Below are positions 58,788-64,000 of a stretch of DNA of 64,000 nucleotides, piece by piece; position 1 is the stretch's first letter; every line of letters starts with the position of its first letter. The DNA is taken from the IMG/VR virus record IMGVR_UViG_3300029910_000005, positions 61,318-125,317 of that record, one strand, 5' to 3'. The stretch comes from a virus. The notes beneath the pieces were generated by a model that saw only the letters and a program-made list of their open reading frames with translations, ran no database searches and was not told the origin of the DNA. Made by a program: the position numbers and the translations under genes.

Positions 58788-59032
58788 ATCCTGTGGATTT
58801 CGAAAAATACGCTTTTTTCACTGTTTTTTTCTCTGTCTCCAAAATTTCCTTCCCCACCACCTCTACCCCCTATACTACCGCGGTAGTATACTGTTTGCTA
58901 CCACAGCCGAGGCCCAGTAAATCCTGTGGATTTTGAAAGTGATTTTTAAAAGTGAAAAGTTCATTTTTTGGTGAAAAATTGAAAACAACATTCGCCCTCA
59001 AGATTCACTGGGCCTCGGCTGTGGTAGCTAAA
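58760..59032 (+). mobile_element. MITE-like inverted-repeat element, copy 3 (complete ends)
   Basis: Same 273-base structure and orientation as copy 2, with the inverted repeat at 58766-58786, internally at 58898-58918, and inverted at 59007-59027. Its centre has a perfect 20-base palindrome (58871-58890, TATACTACCG and its complement) around ACCGCGGT. Its left end has invaded the 3' end of the SNF2 gene. Outside the right end a palindrome GATACCA-TGA-TGGTATC lies at 59038-59054. Confidence 0.8.
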
Positions 59033-59122
59033 AACAAGATACCATGATGGTATCATAGAAGGGAAGGGGGCCTAACTAGAGAGAGACATACCTCACATAC
59101 AACTACATTGCCTCCGGAAAGG

Positions 59123-59578
59123 ATGATTGACGTACCTACTCTAGCTATATGGACGCATCGATTGATCTGCGTAGGATGTATGGTAATCGCCATTGTGCTA
59201 TTCTCGCAGACCCCTCCTGTGCCACCTAGCAAGGGGACGTGGACATGGTTGGTTGGCTATTTCGTGGTCAATATGGTGGGAATCTTCGCGTTGGTGTCGT
59301 TGAATATCATGATCAGAGGCTGGGCTAAGCGTAATGGATACGTCACGACAGGAGAGACTGGTGAGGAAATCCTCGATTGCGGTGACAGTGTAGCTGCACG
59401 TGAGGATGTCAGCGTGATGGAACGGTATGTCAAGCGTATCTACTCGATCGCTATGATATTCGTAGGTATGATTGGTATCTATATTCATGATGAAATGGAA
59501 GGTGAAACGAACGTGGCAAGGATCGTAATAGCAGCGATGATGATGATTAATTCATGTGTTTATGCATGTTTATGCTAA
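59123..59578 (+). CDS. Four-pass membrane protein (151 aa)
   Basis: ATG 59123 (MIDVPTLAIW) is preferred to a TTG at 59108. Hydrophobic segments at about residues 10-28, 40-64, 105-121 and 131-150. The loop between 65 and 104 is charged and contains ETGEEILDCGD. Similar in length and topology to the DYCPE proteins at 41-43 kb but without their loop motifs. Repeat copy 3 lies directly upstream. Confidence 0.62.
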   Translation: MIDVPTLAIWTHRLICVGCMVIAIVLFSQTPPVPPSKGTWTWLVGYFVVNMVGIFALVSLNIMIRGWAKRNGYVTTGETGEEILDCGDSVAAREDVSVMERYVKRIYSIAMIFVGMIGIYIHDEMEGETNVARIVIAAMMMINSCVYACLC

Positions 59579-59629
59579 GTAAGTAAACAATCTTGCTCTC
59601 TTTCTCTCTCTCTCTCTCTCCACAGACCC

Positions 59630-60121
59630 TCACAGTCGGTCGGCGGTCTTTTTCATGCATCCTGGGCATTGACACGCTGGATCGTTCATCCCATTCTGTT
59701 GAACTGGAGCTCCGTGACCGCCAAAACCAGCATTCACAGGAAAAGGAATATCGTATTTCGTCATCCCTGCATTGTAAGGTACCCCTTGTTGCTGCAACCC
59801 TGAGTTGAAGGCCAACGTACTTGGTTGCATACCCGAATTAGCAGGTACCGGTACCAGCTCCCCCTTATGGTTAAATGTGAACATAACACCTGCAGGTGGT
59901 ACAATAGGTGTACGTGATACGGGAATCGGTTGATAGGTCCCCTGAGGTGCGACGATGGGTTGATACACCGCTGATCTCGATGTTGGGGGTGGAGCTTTAA
60001 AAACAGTAGCGGGTGTTATACCAGCATTAACCGGCAATTCTTTAGATGTCGCTCCAGCAATTGACTTCGCCATCCGCTGCGAAGGCAGTCCGGGAGGTTT
60101 AACACCAGCGCTAGTGTACAT
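59630..60121 (-). CDS. Proline-rich protein with N-A/S-G repeats (163 aa)
   Basis: ATG 60121 (MYTSAGVKPP). Low-complexity: P, V, A, Q, N and G dominate, with a recurring V/Y-N-A-G or N-S-G-x-Q motif (LPVNAGI, PANSGMQ, FNSGLQ, PYNAGM, FPVNAGF) spaced 12-25 residues apart. It ends with a possible metal site C-Q-C-P-G-C. No hydrophobic anchor. A flexible virion or scaffold protein is plausible; function unknown. Confidence 0.58.
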   Translation of the reverse strand: MYTSAGVKPPGLPSQRMAKSIAGATSKELPVNAGITPATVFKAPPPTSRSAVYQPIVAPQGTYQPIPVSRTPIVPPAGVMFTFNHKGELVPVPANSGMQPSTLAFNSGLQQQGVPYNAGMTKYDIPFPVNAGFGGHGAPVQQNGMNDPACQCPGCMKKTADRL

Positions 60122-60199
60122 TTTCCTGAATTGTTTTTTTGGCTTGTTTCGTTATGTACCTCTCCCTCTTCTCCTTCTACCACATTGGTAGGTTATTCA

Positions 60200-60450
60200 G
60201 CTACCACAGCCGAGGCCCAGTAAATCTTGAGGGCGAATGTTGTTTTCAATTTTTCGCGAAAAAATGAACTTTTCACTTTTAAAAATGAAGTTAGAAATCC
60301 ACAGGATTCACTGGGCCTCGGCTGTGGTAGCAAACAGGGAGATACCGCGGTAGATGAGGGGGTAGAGGTGGTGGGGAAGGAAATTCTGGAGACAGAGAAA
60401 AAAACAGTGAAAAAAGCGTATTTTTCGAAATCCACAGGATTTACTGGGCT
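60200..60450 (-). mobile_element. MITE-like inverted-repeat element, copy 4 (class with one truncated end)
   Basis: Near-identical to copy 1: inverted repeat at 60201-60221 and 60310-60330, ACCGCGGT at 60344-60351, and a shortened outer end TTACTGGGC at 60441-60449. Outside the complete end lies TACCA-CAT-TGGTA (60178-60190), equivalent to the small palindromes flanking copies 2 and 3. It occupies the promoter region between the divergent genes 59630-60121 and 60566-61111. Confidence 0.75.
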
Positions 60451-60565
60451 TTTTCTGGGTATATACCTAATGAGCAAAAACAGGTAGTAAGGTGATGATC
60501 CGTTTTGGCCTGGTCTTAATAGGTTGAAACTATGCTCACAAAATCAAACCTCTAACAAACAAAAA

Positions 60566-61111
60566 ATGGACGAACACTTCCTCGAAACCACCACCGAAAC
60601 CCTCCCCGTGCTCGAGGAGGAGCCCAAGTTCCCTACCAAGAAGTACTCCAACAACACCAATGCCTACACCAAGGGACTCGGCATGGTGGGCCCAGGGGTC
60701 CCCAAGTTCGACCCCAAGAACACCACCGACCCTAAGATGAACGAAGCACGTCTCCTGTTCAGTCACTGGGACAAAGTCTTCCGCGACGAAGTGGAAGCCT
60801 TCACCAAGAAGTACCCTCTCCTCGCCGAACAACACAAGAAGGACAACGAGAAGAAGCGCCTCGACAAGGCTCGTCGCCTGGCCGAAAGCGAAGCTGCCAA
60901 AGCCATCATCGAGAAGAAAACCAACCTCTCCTCATTCAACGACTTGCAACCACATGCGGTAGATACCATGCGATTGCGAAGTGCCTTTATTGACCTTGCC
61001 GCTACCATGGAAGAAGCTACCGCCAAGATCAGCCAAAAGAGAGCCAGGCTCGATGAAGCGTACGAACTGTATGGAAAACCGCAACCAGAAGAAGAAGTCG
61101 TAGCACCATGA
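60566..61111 (+). CDS. Codon-biased charged protein, likely abundant (181 aa)
   Basis: ATG 60566 (MDEHFLETTT) in CAAACAAAAAATG. Codon use is strongly biased to C/G-ending codons (CTC, ACC, AAG, GCC), like 7465-8052 and unlike neighbours, which suggests high expression. Helical and highly charged from residue 75 on (KKDNEKKRLDKARRLAESEAAK), with a glycine/proline segment near 40-55 (GLGMVGPGVPKFDP). Ends EEEVVAP. Plausibly a DNA-packing or structural protein; family not recognised. Confidence 0.65.
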   Translation: MDEHFLETTTETLPVLEEEPKFPTKKYSNNTNAYTKGLGMVGPGVPKFDPKNTTDPKMNEARLLFSHWDKVFRDEVEAFTKKYPLLAEQHKKDNEKKRLDKARRLAESEAAKAIIEKKTNLSSFNDLQPHAVDTMRLRSAFIDLAATMEEATAKISQKRARLDEAYELYGKPQPEEEVVAP

Positions 61112-61117
61112 GTGTAC

Positions 61118-61462
61118 CTAGTCATCGCTTTTCTTTAACATAACTCTTCCATACCTTGCAACTCCTTTCTCAACACACGCCTCCATTTTACACACGTCTC
61201 CTAGCTCCTGATGATTGATCATCCACAGCTCAATTCTTACAAACGACGACGACCATGTGCTCAGTTCATTATCCACGAACATATTCAGAGCAGACAGAGT
61301 GTTACACGCGAGCACAACCGTACTCGATTCTCCCAATGGTGGCAATTCATAATGCTCTCCGACGTCGCGCACATAATGTATTTGATGACTGTTCGGTATC
61401 GAACGTGCTAGTTTGGTGACCTTTACCGCTGATTTACCAATGATTACGATAAGTTGAGACAT
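61118..61462 (-). CDS. Degenerate P-loop-like protein, single domain (114 aa)
   Basis: ATG 61462 (MSQLIVIIGK) after a GTGTGAGACTC/CACATATATC element at 61474-61487. It aligns with one domain of its neighbour: LIVIIGKSAVKVTKLARSIP in place of Walker A, H-Y-V-R-D-V at about residue 33, and VVLACNT in place of the Walker B strand (aspartate lost). It is therefore the most decayed member of the family. The C-terminal part has lost the coiled coil. Confidence 0.58.
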   Translation of the reverse strand: MSQLIVIIGKSAVKVTKLARSIPNSHQIHYVRDVGEHYELPPLGESSTVVLACNTLSALNMFVDNELSTWSSSFVRIELWMINHQELGDVCKMEACVEKGVARYGRVMLKKSDD

Positions 61463-61473
61463 TTTTACGTATA

Positions 61474-61487
61474 GATATATGTGTGAG
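61474..61487 (-). promoter_or_regulatory. Promoter-like CTCACACATATATC element
   Basis: A variant of the CACATATA motif 11 bases before ATG 61462, close to GTCCACC at 61495-61501. Confidence 0.45.
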
Positions 61488-61489
61488 AC

Positions 61490-62527
61490 TCATTGTCCAC
61501 CTCTTGCCATCTGCTCGCTAATCATCTGTTCGCGCAGCATCGCTGCTTGTCGTTGGAGCACCACGACACCTGCCTCGAGCTCTTCAATGTACGACATTGA
61601 CTTGGCAAGAAGGACATCGGGCTCCTCCGTCTTAGGGGGAGCACCATCGACCTTGATGTATTGCAGTGTACAAAGACGTACGTACGGGAACTTCTCCATG
61701 ATGGCTTTCACGTCAACATCCTCTAAAATGATGGAGTTCGTATATCCGGAACTATCGAGAGCGACGTTCTTATTATCCTCCGGAAGCTTAAATCCTCCAG
61801 GACGTTTGACATCTCTCAAGTAGCTTACGTAATGCGCGTCAGGAATCGCTTTCGCAATCGTCGACAGTCCGATTCGACGTGGACCAGTCACAATCGTCAA
61901 TTCTCGCAGACTAGCGAATTCACGCAATGGTACCTCGTTGGGGGTATACTCTGGGAGCACACACTTCATCCATCCAATGTGGATGGTTCGGATGGTCATG
62001 AAGTCGCGTTGAATTCGTTGTCCTTGCTCGCTGGTTAGGAATTCCGTCGATCCACTACCAGTACCAGTACAATCGAGGATCACCATTGGTGTATCATAGG
62101 CAGGCCAGCCAGATGACACCAGGTTCATGTCGACGTAGGTAGAAGAAGGGATGTCTTTCAAGATAAGGGTGGTCTTATCGCTTCTCACTCCGGTAACGAT
62201 GAGGAGCTCTTGTTCTTTCCGCATATCACCATCGATGCGAGTAGGGATAGCGTCATCGACCCGAACATCGTGAATCTTCACTAGCTTGACCTGCATCGAG
62301 AATGCAATATTGAAGTTCTTCATCAGCTCCATGATCGATGGATGATTAGAGATAGAATGGAGGTCAATCCCTGCACAATCGATAATCATTCTCCCAAATT
62401 GCGGTACGTACGTTACACCCGAGCCGAGCTGATAGAAGCATAGCATGGCAGTATGGGAGATCGAACGAGCGAACGTACCTGCTCCTGCGAGAGGATGTCC
62501 ATAGACGATGACGAGACTTCGCGACAT
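61490..62527 (-). CDS. Triplicated P-loop-like protein (345 aa)
   Basis: ATG 62527 (MSRSLVIVYG). Three successive domains of about 105 residues each begin with a hydrophobic strand and a glycine loop: LVIVYGHPLAGAGTFA (5-20), LLIVTGVRSDKTTLIL (108-123) and LTIVTGPRRIGLSTIA (210-225). Each is followed by a Walker B-like strand ending in aspartate: MIIDCAG (47-53), MVILDCTG (148-155) and VALDSSG (255-261). Only the second keeps a K-T pair, so at most one site could bind nucleotide classically. A coiled-coil-like helix (305-340) ends the protein, as in 14872-15414. This suggests triplication followed by decay into a structural or allosteric protein. Confidence 0.68.
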   Translation of the reverse strand: MSRSLVIVYGHPLAGAGTFARSISHTAMLCFYQLGSGVTYVPQFGRMIIDCAGIDLHSISNHPSIMELMKNFNIAFSMQVKLVKIHDVRVDDAIPTRIDGDMRKEQELLIVTGVRSDKTTLILKDIPSSTYVDMNLVSSGWPAYDTPMVILDCTGTGSGSTEFLTSEQGQRIQRDFMTIRTIHIGWMKCVLPEYTPNEVPLREFASLRELTIVTGPRRIGLSTIAKAIPDAHYVSYLRDVKRPGGFKLPEDNKNVALDSSGYTNSIILEDVDVKAIMEKFPYVRLCTLQYIKVDGAPPKTEEPDVLLAKSMSYIEELEAGVVVLQRQAAMLREQMISEQMARGGQ

Positions 62528-62556
62528 GATTTAGTTTGGTGTGTGTGTTTCTTGCC

Positions 62557-62784
62557 ATGGCACAAACAATGACCCCCCGTACCCTTGCCTTCCGAACCCC
62601 TGAGGTAGAATCGCTACCGTTGCTGCAGACGCAGCAACAGGAGAGGAAACTGGTTGCTGTCGTTGTTACTCCTGTTCGTTTTGCACTAGGAGCGGTTCTT
62701 CGAGGTCAATGGGTGTACAAATGGGAGGTCAATGATAGAAAGTTGCCAGTGGAGCTCGCACGACGAGTATGTGCCTATCTATGA
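62557..62784 (+). CDS. Small protein ending in an LP-x-EL box (75 aa)
   Basis: ATG 62557 (MAQTMTPRTL) is preferred to 62536. The C-terminus reads VRFALGAVLRGQWVYKWEV, then RKLPVELARRVCAYL as the very end. The LP-x-E-L-x-R-R-V-x-x-Y-L ending fits the C-terminal box of the 17-21 kb cluster and looks close to an F-box core. Overlaps the convergent gene by six bases. Small, but the position of the box makes it a likely family member. Confidence 0.55.
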   Translation: MAQTMTPRTLAFRTPEVESLPLLQTQQQERKLVAVVVTPVRFALGAVLRGQWVYKWEVNDRKLPVELARRVCAYL

Positions 62785-63126
62785 GCGTATCTCCTGGTAA
62801 TCTTGCCAGCGGATGATATATTTATTATCGGTATTTAACGTAAAATAAACGGTTTTACACTGATCGTCTTTTGTCAATTGAAGACTCACATCGCACTCTC
62901 CACGTATACACCTCACCAATGACCAACCGATTATATCAATGTCGGTTGGTATGAAGCCCACGCCTGTCTCGGAAAGTAGGGAGATAACCTGATGAACGGT
63001 GGCAATTTGAACACCGTAGAGTGCTGCTTCTATGTGATTCTCACGTACTCCAACGATCAGTTCATCTGAGCGTGCAATGTAAGGGTTCCTCCCCTCAAGG
63101 GGAGGTGAGGGAGAAGGGGAATCCAT
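62779..63126 (-). CDS. Hypothetical protein (115 aa)
   Basis: ATG 63126 (MDSPSPSPPL) is preferred because the longer frame overlaps the divergent start at 63139. After a Ser/Pro-rich start, residues 20-115 look like a compact beta-rich domain (DELIVGVRENHIEAALYG, IIGWSLVRCIRGECDVSLQL, KTVYFTLNTDNKYIIRW). No recognised motif. Twelve bases separate it from the divergent membrane-protein gene. Confidence 0.55.
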   Translation of the reverse strand: MDSPSPSPPLEGRNPYIARSDELIVGVRENHIEAALYGVQIATVHQVISLLSETGVGFIPTDIDIIGWSLVRCIRGECDVSLQLTKDDQCKTVYFTLNTDNKYIIRWQDYQEIRS

Positions 63127-63138
63127 AAACAAAAAAAT

Positions 63139-64000
63139 ATGATTGGAGCAGGAATTAGTCTGCTGCACACGGCTGCTTCAGGAGCCACCGCGACGGTCGG
63201 TTCCGTCGCGGGGATGGCAAGAGGCATCTTGCCGTTCGGTATCCTTCGTGGTGCTACCGGTGCTGCTGGTAAACTGGCCTCGTTTGGCGGTTCAGCTGTT
63301 GTAGCGGTTGGTAAGAGTACCGTTAGTATCGGTGGGAAATTCATATCAGGTGGGGTTTCTGTCTCTGGTAACGCTCTTAAAGTTGCTGCATATGGTGTCA
63401 ACAAGGCAAACTATAGGGTCCAGTACATTGTGCGTGGTAGTTTGTGGGCCTATAACAGCTTGAAGACCATTATCTTCGCAATTCTTACCTTCATCTGTCT
63501 ACTATACCTCGATTATGTTGGTTGGTTTCTCGAAATCATCGCTGCACCCTTCGTATTTATCTTCCGTTTCATACAGGAGGAGCTGTTTCAAGGCTTAAAG
63601 TTTGCTCGTGATCTACGTGACGATGGTAAATCAGAGGCCTCCAAACCATGGACGTTCCAGTGGTTTATCTCCCATATCATGGAGTTTTTCGCAATACTGC
63701 TCCTGGAACTGTTCGAATTCTTCTCCGCCTTTGTAAAATCCACCGTCAACTTCATCGAGTACGTCTTCCGCCACCCCCAATACATCCTCGGTATCCTTCT
63801 CGCCGACATCGTCTTCAGCTTTATCGAACAGAACTACGTCCTCATCTTCGATGCTCTTCATTACATCGTCATTGGCTCCGAGAATGCCGTTCTCACCGCG
63901 TTTAACCTTGGTAATGTCGCACTCGACGTCCATGATCTCGTACAACCGATCACCAACGAATACATCTACAACTCCATCGATGTTGCCAGAGTTCTCTGCG
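63139..64000 (+). CDS. N-terminal part of a large membrane protein (open at right edge, 287 aa seen)
   Basis: ATG 63139 (MIGAGISLLH), with an ACAAAAAAATATG leader, opens a frame that has no stop before base 64000. Residues 1-85 are Gly/Ala/Ser/Val-rich without charges (VGSVAGMARGILPFGILRG), suggesting a membrane-associated or amphipathic segment. Hydrophobic segments follow at about 107-122 (KTIIFAILTFICLLYL), 128-147 (WFLEIIAAPFVFIFRFI) and 178-205 (FISHIMEFFAILLLELFEF), with later aromatic helices near 210-250. Codon use ends in C/T and looks authentic, unlike the antisense ORFs in the same stretch. Family unknown. Confidence 0.65.
   Translation, partial: MIGAGISLLHTAASGATATVGSVAGMARGILPFGILRGATGAAGKLASFGGSAVVAVGKSTVSIGGKFISGGVSVSGNALKVAAYGVNKANYRVQYIVRGSLWAYNSLKTIIFAILTFICLLYLDYVGWFLEIIAAPFVFIFRFIQEELFQGLKFARDLRDDGKSEASKPWTFQWFISHIMEFFAILLLELFEFFSAFVKSTVNFIEYVFRHPQYILGILLADIVFSFIEQNYVLIFDALHYIVIGSENAVLTAFNLGNVALDVHDLVQPITNEYIYNSIDVARVLC

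Noticed and set aside
59596-59622. CT-rich simple repeat near 59.6 kb, and similar CT/GA tracts near 941-968 and 2371-2393
   Set aside because: Short low-complexity leaders or spacers; no evidence for function beyond composition.
60193-60487. ORFs on both strands across the MITE-like element, partly shared with copies 1 and 2
   Set aside because: They start at TTG or in flanking sequence, are broken by stops in copies 1 and 3, and change along with the inverted repeats, so they are not conserved coding regions.
63588-63945. Antisense ORFs at the right end, one rich in Glu/Asp
   Set aside because: They are shadows of the open plus-strand frame from 63139, whose composition and leader are convincing.
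1-64000. tRNA, rRNA, CRISPR arrays, riboswitches or bacterial operon signals
   Set aside because: I looked for cloverleaf-like sequences, regularly spaced repeats and purine-rich ribosome sites and found none that could be supported.

Overview
The window reads as part of the genome of a large DNA virus that infects a eukaryote, probably a protist or alga. About 72 intact genes fill both strands almost without gaps. Many neighbours overlap by 1-20 bases. No introns, tRNA genes, rRNA genes, CRISPR arrays or bacterial-type ribosome binding sites are visible, and start codons usually follow A-rich leaders such as CACAAAAAATG. The recognisable proteins are eukaryotic or giant-virus types: four proteins with ankyrin-like repeats, a SMARCAL1-like SNF2 helicase, a CCR4/nocturnin-like EEP nuclease, a DEDDh exonuclease, a PARP-type ADP-ribosyltransferase, a DUF952 protein, a RING-like finger and EGF-like membrane proteins. 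No capsid, DNA polymerase, packaging ATPase or late transcription factor was recognised, so the lineage stays open. A serine/proline-rich ectodomain of a style common in stramenopile and algal proteins is a weak host hint.

Layout. 0-7.4 kb: ankyrin-like proteins, an ARM-like protein, DUF952, the EEP nuclease and two small FWP-motif proteins. 7.4-17.4 kb: a codon-biased putative structural gene, a three-member paralogous family (8.6-11.6 kb), the DEDDh exonuclease, a P-loop-like protein, a Cys-rich protein and an acidic 440-residue protein. 17.4-20.9 kb: twelve small minus-strand genes, ten of which end in the same C-terminal box (PRL, then LP-x-DL-x-R-x-L-x-x-FL), one of them fused to a RING-like finger. 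22.0-33.2 kb: a single 3751-residue membrane-anchored EGF/LDLa-like surface protein that takes up a sixth of the window. 33.3-48.9 kb: membrane and secreted proteins mixed with an ankyrin protein, the PARP and a second EGF-like protein. 48.9-56.8 kb: four large minus-strand genes of unknown function, possibly a virion module. 57.1-64 kb: the SNF2 helicase, a second codon-biased gene, degenerate tandem P-loop-like proteins and the start of a large membrane protein that runs off the right edge.

The only gaps above 300 bases between genes are four, and each holds a copy of the same ~250-275 bp MITE-like element with long inverted repeats. Three lie between divergent genes; the fourth supplies the stop codon of the helicase. 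A recurring CTCACATATATAC motif just before start codons, often with GTCCACC upstream, looks like the virus's own promoter signal.

The most interesting possible system is the family of roughly 15 proteins that share the short C-terminal box. Variable N-termini (ankyrin, RING-like or unknown) joined to a constant C-terminal box is the layout of SOCS-box, F-box and PRANC ubiquitin-ligase adaptors. I infer that the virus carries an expanded set of substrate adaptors that recruit a host ubiquitin ligase, alongside two proteins related to the ADP-ribosyltransferase fold.
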